Source of the DNA: Bog-473 sp963809715
Lineage (GTDB): Bacteria; Actinomycetota; Acidimicrobiia; Acidimicrobiales; RAAP-2
Reading direction: 5' to 3'
Length of the DNA: 64,000 nucleotides
NCBI GenBank assembly: GCA_963809715.1
Contig: CAWEKO010000006.1
Span: 186,001 to 250,000, forward strand
The notes under the pieces are model-generated. The model had not been told where the DNA came from, ran no database searches, and saw nothing but the letters and a program-made list of their open reading frames with translations. Of this stretch, positions 17,171 through 25,729 are shown piece after piece. Numbering within the stretch: position 1 is the stretch's first letter; the number at the start of each line of letters is the position of its first letter. Both the position numbers and the translations under genes were made by a program.

Positions 17171-18061
17171 ATGGCCGCCGACCTCGCTGCCCTCGTGGAT
17201 GACCTCGTGGCGGAGACGGCCGTACTCGAAGCCGCGCTCGACGGACTCCGGTCCGAACAGTGGTCGCTGGCCACCCCGGCCGCCGGTTGGAGCGTGGGCG
17301 ACCACGTCAGCCACCTTGCGTATTTCGACGTCACGACGTTGCAGTCGCTCAGTGATCCGGAGCAGTTTCGTCTGGACGCCGCCGCGCTCAGGGCCGGTGG
17401 CGACGACTTCTCAGATCGCATCGCGGCCGAGTACCGAGGCCAGCCGGGTGAGGCGCTCCTCGGCTGGTTCCAGACTGCTCGTGCTGCGCTGGTGGACGGC
17501 TACCGCACGGTCGATCCCGAGCGCCGGCTCCCGTGGTACGGGCCGGACATGACGCCAGCCTCGTCCGTCACGGCCCGGCTGATGGAGACGTGGGCTCATG
17601 GCCAGGACATCGTCGACGCGCTGGGTTCGAACCTTGTTGCCACAGGGCGGTTGCGTCACGTCGCCGACCTGGGCATTCGTGCAATGCGCTACAGCTACGC
17701 GATCAACGGTCTGCCGCCTCCGACCGACACGATCGCGGTCGAGCTCACTGCGCCGGACGGGACCGCCTGGAGCTGGGGTTCGGCGGACGCCGTCAACCGC
17801 GTCGAGGGCAACGCGTTGGATTTCTGTCATGTGGTCACGCAGCGCAGGCACCCCGACGACACGGGTCTGGTCGTGACCGGTCCCGTCGCTCAGCAGTGGA
17901 TCTCCATCGCGCAGGCTTTCGCTGGGTCGGCGGGACCCGGCCGGCCTCGGGCCGTTCATGCCGGGACGGCCGCTGAGCTGGCCGGCTCGTTGCACGACAT
18001 GGACCTCGGCACGAGTTCCGCCAATGGAGACGTGCCAACACGAAGCAAGGAGGAGCAATGA
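17171..18061 (+). CDS. Maleylpyruvate isomerase/DinB-fold protein (TIGR03084-like)
   Basis: A 296-residue protein. N-terminal four-helix region: LVDDLVAETAVLEAALDGL, then W.LATPAAGWSVGDHVSHLAYFD, the metal-binding His of the DinB/MDMPI fold. A second ligand region is RLMETWAHGQDIVDALG. The C-terminal half reads WSWGSADAVNRVEGNALDFC, typical of actinobacterial TIGR03084 proteins. Mycothiol-dependent maleylpyruvate isomerase is the characterised relative, so a thiol-dependent isomerisation is possible but unproven. ATG 17171 is chosen over upstream frames without family match. The stop overlaps the following ATG (GCAATGA). Confidence 0.88.
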   Translation: MAADLAALVDDLVAETAVLEAALDGLRSEQWSLATPAAGWSVGDHVSHLAYFDVTTLQSLSDPEQFRLDAAALRAGGDDFSDRIAAEYRGQPGEALLGWFQTARAALVDGYRTVDPERRLPWYGPDMTPASSVTARLMETWAHGQDIVDALGSNLVATGRLRHVADLGIRAMRYSYAINGLPPPTDTIAVELTAPDGTAWSWGSADAVNRVEGNALDFCHVVTQRRHPDDTGLVVTGPVAQQWISIAQAFAGSAGPGRPRAVHAGTAAELAGSLHDMDLGTSSANGDVPTRSKEEQ

Positions 18062-19188
18062 CAATGGTCGATGCCCGCGAGGGCCCGATGAGCGATGAGC
18101 GCCTGATCTCAGCTGACAGTCATGTCGCCATCACCCACGAGCAGGTACGGGCTCATCTCGCCCGAGCCTTCCACCCTGACTACGACGAGGCCGTTGCCGC
18201 CTTCACCCAGCGGATGGCGCGCGGCACGGCGGCTGCGAATCAGGCCGGCATGACCATGAAACGAAGCGACAGCAACGCTCATATCGGGGCCAATGCAGCC
18301 TTCAAACGGCCGGGTTATCGGGATCCACGTGAACGGCTGACGGACATGGACCTCGATGGCGTCGAGGTCGAGGTGCTCTACTCGGAGGTCAGCGCGTTCC
18401 GGTACATCCCGGACCTGAAGACGGGCGCCGGCGAAGCCACGCGCGCCTTCAACGACGCACTCGACGAGTTTGCCTCGACTGATCGTGCGCGGCTCTGCGT
18501 GTCGTACCAGATACCGATCCACGACATCGATTTCGCTGTTTCCGAGGTGCAGCGCACTGCGGAGCGAGGAGGGAAGTCGCTGCAGCTGCCCGTCTTCCCG
18601 CCCGAGTTCGGGCTCCCCGACTATTACGACGAGCGATACGACCGCCTCTTTTCGGCCATCGAGGAGACCGGTCTACCCGTCTGCTGCCATATCGGACTCA
18701 ACACGAGTCTGGACGACCTCAGCCGACGAGACCCGACACCCCAGAAGGGCGTGATGGTGGCGATGACCCCGCTCACGACTGGGGAGGCCTTCGGGATGTG
18801 GATCCTGACCGGGGTGCTGGCTCGCCACCCCCGGCTCAAGCTCGTGTTCGTCGAGCCCGGATTGGCCTGGGTCGCCTGGTGGCTGCACGTGGTCGACGAC
18901 ATGGTGCTCCGGCAGGGGTACGAGTTCCCGGGATTGATCGAGTTGCCAAGTTTCTATTTCCACCAGAACGTGCATCTGACGTTCATCGAGGAGGATTTCT
19001 CGCTCGACCTTCTCCGCGACCGGATCGGCGTCCAGAACATCATGTGGTCGTCTGACTATCCACATCCGGTCACCTCCTGGCCACACTCCCGGCAGGTGGT
19101 AGAGACGCAATTCCACTCGATCCCACCGGACGAGCGTGAACTGATTCTCTCCGGAAACGCCAAGCGTGTCTGGAACCTGCCCGACTAG
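18058..19188 (+). CDS. Amidohydrolase family 2 protein
   Basis: A 376-residue ACMSD-like protein translationally coupled to the TIGR03084-like gene. Motifs: LISADSHVAIT (D20, H22), LDGVEVEVLYSEV, VCCHIGLNTS (barrel His), FVEPGLAWVAWW, and WSSDYPHPVTSWP with the last ligand Asp near residue 333. The first ATG (18058) sits behind AGGAGGAG; a second ATG 10 codons later is possible. Last metal-enzyme step candidate of the 12-20 kb operon; substrate unknown. Confidence 0.92.
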   Translation: MTMVDAREGPMSDERLISADSHVAITHEQVRAHLARAFHPDYDEAVAAFTQRMARGTAAANQAGMTMKRSDSNAHIGANAAFKRPGYRDPRERLTDMDLDGVEVEVLYSEVSAFRYIPDLKTGAGEATRAFNDALDEFASTDRARLCVSYQIPIHDIDFAVSEVQRTAERGGKSLQLPVFPPEFGLPDYYDERYDRLFSAIEETGLPVCCHIGLNTSLDDLSRRDPTPQKGVMVAMTPLTTGEAFGMWILTGVLARHPRLKLVFVEPGLAWVAWWLHVVDDMVLRQGYEFPGLIELPSFYFHQNVHLTFIEEDFSLDLLRDRIGVQNIMWSSDYPHPVTSWPHSRQVVETQFHSIPPDERELILSGNAKRVWNLPD

Positions 19189-19388
19189 GCCCTTAAGGGA
19201 GGCCTCGCATGATTGCTCAAGCGTCGGTAGGAGTGCCGAAGAGTGGCGTGTGGCCGACGGCGCGACGTGCGCGGCCAGCGGGCCTTTCGGCAGAGCGTCG
19301 TTGAGGGTGGCGCTGGAGAATTTCGGAACCGGTACTTCGAACGCGATCGGAAGCAGAGCTGCTCGCCGTACACCGGTCCAGCGTCAAC

Positions 19389-20323
19389 ATGGACGTGAGC
19401 GCCGTCGCGCCCGCTGGCTGCAAACGGATCGCCGCCGATCTCTTCGCGCCCCAGACTGTCCGTCCGAGGCCTCTGCTGTGGGTATGTGTTCCTGGCGGCG
19501 GCATCAATCGCCAGTACTTTGACCTTGACGTCGCGAGCCAGAACGGTGCGTTCAGCATGGCCCGTCATCTCGCGGCGGGCGGAGATCTCGTACTGACTGT
19601 CGATCCTCCGGGTGTGGGGGGAGCGATACACCTGATGACGGGTACACCCTCACTCCTCGCGTGGTCGCCGATGTCCTGGCGGCTGCAGTCGACGGTCTCC
19701 GAGCGGAGCTCGAAAGCGACGGCGCCGCCGCCGCGGGACTGTCCGGTGTCGTTCCGCGGGCCGTGGTCGGGCTCGGGCACTCGGCCGGAGCCCTTCTCGT
19801 CGCGTTCCAGCAGTCGCATCACCACTCATACGACGTCGTAGCGATTCTCGGCTTCTCCGCGTCAGGACTTCCGGGCGTCCTGAACGAAGACGAGCTTGGT
19901 TATGCAGGCCGCCCCGAGCGGCTTTCGGAGGATTTGAAGAATCTCACCAGGTCGCGGTTTGGCGATCCTCTTCCCGAGTGGTCGAGCAGCAGCACGGGAG
20001 AGCTCGAACCCAACGACTTGGCCACGCAGATCGATATGGCATTGGAGGCGGCGAGCTCTCGTCTGTTGGCGCTGGTCGGCATGACGGCGATCGTACCTGG
20101 GTCAGTGCAACCCGAGCTCGACGATCTCCGCATCCCCATCTTTGCGGCCCTCGGTGAACATGATCTCGGCGGCACATTGGATGTCCTGCCCGGGCAGCTC
20201 CCGGGCTGCGGCGATCTGACACTCTTCCTACTCGAGGGCGCCGGCCACAATCACAACGTGGCTGTCAATCGCCGGCTCCTCTGGGACCGCGTTGCCCGCT
20301 GGGCAACATCCGTCACCTCCTGA
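19389..20323 (+). pseudogene. Alpha/beta hydrolase broken by one frameshift
   Basis: ATG 19389 opens with LLWVCVPGGGINRQYF and LTVDPPGVGG, then the frame breaks at a G6 run (19616-19621). The next frame continues as SDTPDDGYTLTPRVVADVL, then VGLGHSAGALLVAFQQS (nucleophile elbow GHSAG), RIPIFAALGEHD and EGAGHNHNVAVNRRLLW with the catalytic His. Total length is one base short of a whole number of codons, so one extra G restores a 311-residue frame. Either a pseudogene or a homopolymer under-call. It ends the operon that began at 12393. No family was recognised for the 200 bp before the start. Confidence 0.8.
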
Positions 20324-20388
20324 CCGGTCGCACCGAGCTCGCGTGTTCGTTTCCAACCTCCGCGGACCGCCTGGCCCGTCGAGTTCGT

Positions 20389-20408
20389 AACATAGTAGCT
20401 ACGATGTT
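20389..20408. promoter_or_regulatory. Near-perfect 20-bp palindrome, likely TetR operator
   Basis: AACAT.GTAGCTAC.ATGTT is symmetric at 18 of 20 positions (only 20394 and 20403 do not pair), about 50 bp before the GTG of the TetR gene at 20460. Position and symmetry suggest autoregulation. ACATAGTA within it recurs at 12341-12348. Confidence 0.65.
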
Positions 20409-20459
20409 GAAGCTAACAGGGGTCTCTCGGGCCGACAATCGACACCTAGAGTTGTCAGC

Positions 20460-21146
20460 GTGACGATCAAGCCAGAGCGGACCAAGACAGACCGCGCCCA
20501 GCGCCGCGAGCAGACCGCAGGCGGTGGAGACCTCGATACTCGTGAACGAGTGATCAAGGCGGCCGTCGAATGCATTATTGATTTGGGCTTCTACAGAGGG
20601 TCCAGTACCAATGAAATCGCTCGAAGGGCGGGGGTTACCTGGGGAGTGATCCAATGGTATTTCGGCAATCGAGAAGGTCTGATGCTTGCGGTCCTCGAGG
20701 ACGGAGCGAGCCACATGGTCGAGACAGTGAAGGACGCGCACATCGAGGGAGAGTCCGTCGCGGAACGGATGTCACAGTTGGTCGACGTGTTCTTGACGCA
20801 CTATGGCAGGCCGGCCTATTTGGCCAGCCTTCAGGTCATGCTCAACATGGACCACGACCCCCGCACCAGTGCTGACGTCCGCAAGACGATGCGGGCGGTC
20901 GCGGAGCGTTCTCATACTCCGGTGCGGCGGCTGCTGCGGGAAGCTCTCGGACCGGCAGCCAACACGCCTGATCTCGCGACGACAATCTTTCTCGTGATCC
21001 GTGGCTTCGCCTTCAGCCAGCAACTGTTGGACTCCATGGCCTATGACACCGTGGCGCCGAAGCAGGATCGCGGCCAGCGGCATCGGCGACTGCTCACCGA
21101 AATCCTGACGCCCTACGTGGAGATCGCCGATGCAGCGGATCGTTGA
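20460..21146 (+). CDS. TetR family transcriptional regulator
   Basis: A 228-residue protein from GTG 20460. Its DNA-binding domain is about residues 25-70: VIKAAVECIIDLGFYRGSST, then NEIARRAGVTWGVIQWYFGN, the helix-turn-helix and the Y/F-F signature helix. The C-terminal ligand domain contains VDVFLTHYGRPAYLASLQVM and FLVIRGFAFSQQLLDSMAY, similar to regulators of fatty-acid or steroid genes. It is preceded by a 20-bp palindrome (20389-20408) and followed by an amidohydrolase. I infer autoregulation and control of the 12.4 kb operon and/or the 21.3 kb gene. Confidence 0.92.
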   Translation: MTIKPERTKTDRAQRREQTAGGGDLDTRERVIKAAVECIIDLGFYRGSSTNEIARRAGVTWGVIQWYFGNREGLMLAVLEDGASHMVETVKDAHIEGESVAERMSQLVDVFLTHYGRPAYLASLQVMLNMDHDPRTSADVRKTMRAVAERSHTPVRRLLREALGPAANTPDLATTIFLVIRGFAFSQQLLDSMAYDTVAPKQDRGQRHRRLLTEILTPYVEIADAADR

Positions 21147-21347
21147 GGAACGCTTACCGACCCTGTTCCACCAAAAGAGAAAGGACGATTTGGTTGCATG
21201 GGTACGCGGGAGCCCTCGTGACCGAGGAAGCGAACGACTGGACCGATGGGCTCAAGGCGTATCAGCCGCCTAAACTCGCCTTTTCCATAAGAGGTATTGA
21301 TGGCTTACCATTCTTCAGCAGCTTGAGAATGGGGATTGAGATGAAGA

Positions 21348-22580
21348 ATGAAGACAGGTAACGACACCATTGACAGGGCCGACGGTCATTACACGATCGT
21401 CACGGCCGACAGTCATGCCGGCGGCAGCCACGCGGCCTACCGGGAGTACCTCGATTCCAAATACCTAGAGGAATTCGACGCCTGGCGGGCCAAATACAAG
21501 AACCCGTTCAAAGATCTCGGGGATACGCGCAGACTCCGTAACTGGGATACTGAGATGCGTAACAGCCAACAGGAGGCCGATGGCATCGTCGGAGAGGTGA
21601 TCTTTCCGAACACGATCCCGCCTTTCTTCCCGAGCTTTGTTCTCTTCGCTCCGCCACCCAAGCCCGAAGAGTACGAGCATCGCCTCGCCGGAATCCGGGC
21701 CCATAACCGGTGGCTCGTTGACTTCTGCGGCGAGTTTCCCGAGCGCCGGGCGGGCATCGGTCAGATCTTCCTCAATGACATCGACGACGCGATTGCCGAC
21801 GTGCGGTGGATCAAGGAGCACGGCCTTCGCGGCGGTTTGTTGCTGCCCAATGTCCCTCCCGACGTCAAGTGGGTGCGTCCGCTCTACGATCCGGCTTACG
21901 ACCGGCTTTGGGAGGTAATCCAGGACCTCGGGATGCCCATCAACATCCACGGAGGCACCGGAGCGCCTGACTATGGCGACTACCCGTTCGCCATGCTCTT
22001 CTACATCAACGAGGTGGGTTTCTATTCGCAGCGACCCTTCGTGCAGTTCGTGTTGGGAGGGGTGTTTGAACGCTTCCCTCGCCTCAAGTTCGTCATTACC
22101 GAGACCCAGTGTTCGTGGGTCCCAAGGCTGCTCAGCGACCTGGATGCCACCATCGACCGAATCCGCAAAACTGGCCAGACGGGGGAGATCCGCTATGGCG
22201 ATGAGCACAGGCTTGACCATCTAGCCAGCGAGTACTTCGCCCAGAATGTTTGGATGGGGGTGAGCCAGCCTCGACCCGCAGACGTCGCAGTGCGAGCACA
22301 GATCGGCGCTGATCGGTTCATGTGGGGCAGTGACTATCCCCATGACGAGGGAACGTACCCCTTCACCCGTGAGACGTTGCGTCAGGTCATGCATGAGATC
22401 GGACCCGACGAGAAGCAGCGGATCCTCGCGGAGAACTGTGCCAACTTGTACGACTTCGATTTGGCAAAGCTTGCTCCCTTGGCGGCCAAGTTCGGTCCCA
22501 CCGTCGACGAACTGGAGAAGCCTTTGAAAGAACTGCCTGATAACGCGAACGACGCGCTCCTCAAGTCGCAAGTCAGCTAA
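21348..22580 (+). CDS. Amidohydrolase family 2 protein (HAG subtype)
   Basis: A 410-residue paralogue of the protein at 7425: shared blocks include FPNTIPPFFPS, AHNRWLVDFC, QIFLNDIDDA and GGVFERFPRLKF. Ligand motifs: TADSHAG (D21, H23), INIHGGTGA (His), VITETQCSWVP, WGSDYPHDEGTYP with an Asp near residue 329. ATG 21348 was chosen; a tiny overlapping frame at 21341 stops after 6 codons. It stands alone, about 200 bp after the TetR gene and 300 bp before an ABC binding protein. Substrate unknown, probably related to that of the 7.4/8.6 kb pair. Confidence 0.92.
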   Translation: MKTGNDTIDRADGHYTIVTADSHAGGSHAAYREYLDSKYLEEFDAWRAKYKNPFKDLGDTRRLRNWDTEMRNSQQEADGIVGEVIFPNTIPPFFPSFVLFAPPPKPEEYEHRLAGIRAHNRWLVDFCGEFPERRAGIGQIFLNDIDDAIADVRWIKEHGLRGGLLLPNVPPDVKWVRPLYDPAYDRLWEVIQDLGMPINIHGGTGAPDYGDYPFAMLFYINEVGFYSQRPFVQFVLGGVFERFPRLKFVITETQCSWVPRLLSDLDATIDRIRKTGQTGEIRYGDEHRLDHLASEYFAQNVWMGVSQPRPADVAVRAQIGADRFMWGSDYPHDEGTYPFTRETLRQVMHEIGPDEKQRILAENCANLYDFDLAKLAPLAAKFGPTVDELEKPLKELPDNANDALLKSQVS

Positions 22581-22881
22581 CCGGCAGCTCATGCCGCAAT
22601 CGACCTCGGGGGAGCAGCGCCCGAGCTGATCTGGTGCGCCGCCCTGGGGCATTGAACCTGAAACGTGCGGATGAAGAGTCGGAAATGGGCGCCGCGAGCG
22701 CGCCGTGGGTCCTATTGCCGGGAAATGCGGCACACGAGAAGAGCCCTGCGTCTGTATCAAGAGTCCGTTGGCGAACGCCCGTCCGACTGCCCGGTGGCCC
22801 GAGCCCCTGATTTCGTGCCGAACCCCATTTGAGCCGAACAACTGATTGAATGTCCGAATCACAAGATTCACGGGGGTGGAT
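22581..22881. other. 301-bp spacer without gene; small inverted repeat near its end
   Basis: No coding frame of a recognisable family. GAATC (22856-22860) and GATTC (22865-22869) form an inverted repeat with a 4-base spacer just before the binding-protein start. Its left flank, CGAATCA, resembles the FadR-linked CGAATCATT motif, but the match is short. Confidence 0.4.
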
Positions 22882-24288
22882 ATGAAGGGCTTGCCGAAAG
22901 GCCTCATCGGCCTGCGACGGACGGCGCTGCCGCTAACAACAGCGACCGTAATTCTCGCCGGTATGTTTGTTTCGCTGTCGTCAGCAGCGACTGGGGCAGC
23001 CGCATCGTCCAGTCGCGTACTGGCGTCGAGCGTTCCCACCAACGGTGTGTGGCCCGGCGTGGGCAAGATCTGCGAAGCGGGTCCGGGTGGTGCCTCCTCA
23101 GTACGCGGTGTGGGGAACAAGACCATCAACATCGCCGTGTTCAACGATGCCGCCAACACGATCCAGCCGGGCCTCGAGGCGGAGTTCCCCCCGCAGGCTA
23201 AAGCCTTCGCGGCCTGGTGCAACGCCTCGGGCGGCATCAACGGCCGCAAGATCGTGATCGACAACCGCGACGGCGCCCTCTTCAATGCCGCGCAGGTGAC
23301 CGAGCAGGCCTGCCAGAGCGACTTCATGGCGGTCGGCGGCGGCATGGCCCTCGACCAGCCCGCGGTTCCGGTGCGTGAGAAGTGTGGGCTGGGCCAGATC
23401 AGTGGCTACCTCGTGTCCAACGCATCTCAACTCGCCTCCGATCAGGTAAATCCCAGCGGTGGCAACACCAACACCATCACCTCGGGTTGGTTCGGTGCAC
23501 TGGCCAAGGCCTACCCCCAGGCGGTGAAGAAGGCGGGTATGGGTGGGGCGAACAACCCCTCCATCCTCCAGGCCGAGCGCAAGGACGAATACGGTGCCGA
23601 GGCCCAGGGCTGGAAGGTGCTCGACTTCCAAGAGCCACCCATTTCGGTGACCGACTGGGCACCGTACATCGAAGAGGTCCAGAGCAAGGGCGTCACTGCC
23701 TTGTGGCCGTCCCTAGACAACAACATCGTTCCCTACTTCCAGGCGATGACCACCGCCGCCTACCACCCGGCCTTCGTCATCCTCGGAGTCCAGTTCTACA
23801 ACTCCTCGACCACCAAGGGAGTCGCCGACAACCCAACCCTCCCACCGGTCTACGTCGAGACGTCGTGGTGGCCACTCGAAATGGCCTCGCAGAACCCCTC
23901 GACAGAGCAGCTCGTCAAGGTCATGCACACGTACGCCAAGGGCGACGGCGTCGACTTCGACACCGAGGAGGGTGCGGAGTCGTGGCTCTTGTGGGCGAAG
24001 TCCGCCTCGGCCTGTGGCGCCAACTTGACGGTGTCGTGCGTGCTCAGCCACTCCGCCGCCACGAAGAACTGGGATGCCGGAGGCATTGAGGCACCGGTGC
24101 CGCAGCTGACCTTGTCCACCAATAACCCTCAGCCCTCACCGTGCTTTGCCCTGCTCAAGGCCGAGCCCAACAAGTTCGTCTACGACAAGGCGATCACCCG
24201 GCCCACCCAGTCCATCTGGAACTGCAACCCGAAGAATGTCGTCCACCTGACCGCGCAGCAACAGGCGTCCTTAACCGGGTCTTCGTGA
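22882..24288 (+). CDS. Periplasmic-binding-type ABC substrate-binding protein (orphan)
   Basis: A 468-residue type I binding protein of the branched-chain amino acid/amide family. ATG 22882 follows GGGGGTGGA. The signal peptide has a basic start (MKGLPKGLIGLRR), a hydrophobic stretch and Ala-rich cleavage region near residues 28-42. The mature part contains INIAVFNDAANTI, AFAAWCNASGGINGRKIVI (second strand of the fold), VGGGMALDQPAV and DWAPYIEEVQSKGVTALWPS. Several Cys pairs (for example SACGANLTVSC) suggest disulphides. No permease or ATPase genes adjoin; the importer at 57.9-61.2 kb could be its partner. Substrate unknown. Confidence 0.9.
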   Translation: MKGLPKGLIGLRRTALPLTTATVILAGMFVSLSSAATGAAASSSRVLASSVPTNGVWPGVGKICEAGPGGASSVRGVGNKTINIAVFNDAANTIQPGLEAEFPPQAKAFAAWCNASGGINGRKIVIDNRDGALFNAAQVTEQACQSDFMAVGGGMALDQPAVPVREKCGLGQISGYLVSNASQLASDQVNPSGGNTNTITSGWFGALAKAYPQAVKKAGMGGANNPSILQAERKDEYGAEAQGWKVLDFQEPPISVTDWAPYIEEVQSKGVTALWPSLDNNIVPYFQAMTTAAYHPAFVILGVQFYNSSTTKGVADNPTLPPVYVETSWWPLEMASQNPSTEQLVKVMHTYAKGDGVDFDTEEGAESWLLWAKSASACGANLTVSCVLSHSAATKNWDAGGIEAPVPQLTLSTNNPQPSPCFALLKAEPNKFVYDKAITRPTQSIWNCNPKNVVHLTAQQQASLTGSS

Positions 24289-24429
24289 GCGGCTGACCAT
24301 CGCCCTGTTCCGTCGGTATACCCCGACTGCCTGCAGACGCCCTCAGCGAGACATCAAATTCTGCCTCCGTCACCATTGGTCGCGGGTCCTGTCCGATCGG
24401 TGACGTGGGCGATCGCGTTGTGACGGTCG

Positions 24430-25659
24430 TCAGGCGAGGACACCGGCGGCGCGGAGCTCTTCGATGCGGTCACCGAGGCCGAGCTGGACGAGCACTTCGT
24501 CGGTGTGCTCGCCGAGGGCCGGGGCAGCACCGCCGAGCGCGGCGGGCGTGCCGTGGAACTGGGTGGGGTGCCGGGGCAGGCGCGCCCGGCCGACGATGGG
24601 GTGATCGAACTCGGTAAACATGCCGGTGGCTCGGGCGTGGGGGTCGTCGACGATCTCGGCGGTGGAGAGCACCATCGCGAAGGCGACGCGCTCGCGTTCG
24701 AAGCACTCGGTGGCTTCGGCCTGGGTGAGGTTGGCAGCCATGGCGTAGCACATGTCCAAGATCGGCTCGAGCACGTCGCGGTTCTTGCGCCGCTCGACGA
24801 CGGTGGCGATACGCGGGTCGTCGAAGCCTTCGACGCCGAGAGCCTTGCAGATGCCGGCGAAGTCGGCGTCGGTGGTGGGTACGGCGATGCCCCACCCGTC
24901 GAGGAACCGCATCGGCTGGAAGCCGGCGTTGAAGCTCGATGCCTGCGATCCGTCGGAGTCGAGCAGCACCTCGTTGCCCGCGGATTCGGCCCACAGGAAC
25001 GACACGCAGGCGTCGGCCATGCCCAGCTCGAGGTGCTGTCCACCGCGGCCGCTGGCCCGCGCGTACAGAGCCGCGGTGATGGCCTGGCAGGCGTAGAGGG
25101 CGCTGACCTTGTCGGCCGCGTTCTGGCGCAAGAACGTGGGCGGACCGCCGTTGGGATCCGCCTGGTTGGCGGCGAAGCCACCGTAGGCCTGGATCGACGT
25201 GTCGTAGGCGCTGCGGTGGCTGTACGGGCCCTCCGGTCCGTAGCCGGAGACCGAGCAGTAGATGACCTCGGGGTTCAGGGCCCGCACCTCCTCGTAGCCC
25301 AAGCCCAGCCTGTCGATGACCCCGGGCCGGAAGTTCTGGACGATCACGTCAGACGTTGCGGCGAGTGCCAACACGATCTGTCGGCCTGCGTCGGTAGCCA
25401 GGTCCACGGCGATGCACCGTTTCCCCCGGTTGCAGGCCAGGTAAAAGGCGCTCATACCGTTGACGGAAACGCCGATCCACCGGGCGATGTCGCCCATCCC
25501 GGGTCGCTCGACCTTGACGACCTCGGCTCCCTGGTCGGCCAGCAGCGCGACGGCATAGGGGCCGGTGAGGGCGATCGAGAGGTCGAGCACCTTCACCCCC
25601 GCCAGCGGTCCGGTCGAAGTGCTCTCGGAGGCGGCTGTAGGTCGAGACATGTGCTTCAT
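24430..25659 (-). CDS. CaiB/BaiF family CoA transferase
   Basis: A 409-residue family III CoA transferase: GVKVLDLSIALTGPYAVALL, LLADQGAEVVKVERPG, CNRGKRCIAVDL, VIVQNFRPGV, and RQNAADKVSALYACQAI with the catalytic Asp. C-terminal TDEVLVQLGLGDRIEELRAAG is complete. It is divergent from a TetR gene at 25730; the 70-bp spacer contains an inverted repeat likely bound by that TetR. The second in-frame ATG (MSRP) is also a possible start. Role: CoA activation of a carboxylate in the regulon of this TetR. Confidence 0.93.
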   Translation of the reverse strand: MKHMSRPTAASESTSTGPLAGVKVLDLSIALTGPYAVALLADQGAEVVKVERPGMGDIARWIGVSVNGMSAFYLACNRGKRCIAVDLATDAGRQIVLALAATSDVIVQNFRPGVIDRLGLGYEEVRALNPEVIYCSVSGYGPEGPYSHRSAYDTSIQAYGGFAANQADPNGGPPTFLRQNAADKVSALYACQAITAALYARASGRGGQHLELGMADACVSFLWAESAGNEVLLDSDGSQASSFNAGFQPMRFLDGWGIAVPTTDADFAGICKALGVEGFDDPRIATVVERRKNRDVLEPILDMCYAMAANLTQAEATECFERERVAFAMVLSTAEIVDDPHARATGMFTEFDHPIVGRARLPRHPTQFHGTPAALGGAAPALGEHTDEVLVQLGLGDRIEELRAAGVLA

Positions 25660-25693
25660 CCCCTGGTGGCGAATACCCGTTTGCGTTCAACCG

Positions 25694-25721
25694 ACTTTAC
25701 AGGGTGCACAGAGTGTAAGGT
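25694..25721. promoter_or_regulatory. Inverted repeat between divergent CoA transferase and TetR genes
   Basis: Arms ACtTTACA (25694-25701) and TGTAAgGT (25714-25721) pair at 7 of 8 positions around a 12-base centre. The whole site fills the middle of the 70-bp spacer, a classic location for a TetR operator controlling both directions. Confidence 0.6.
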
Positions 25722-25729
25722 GCCTCTCG

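Noticed and set aside
19189..19388. Possible short gene (MIAQASVGVPKSG start at 19209).
   Set aside because: Only 31 codons, no ribosome site and no family resemblance.
24368..24405. CGTCACC/GGTGACG inverted repeat at the convergent end of the orphan binding protein and CoA transferase.
   Set aside because: Only 7-bp arms with a 24-base loop; too weak to call a terminator.
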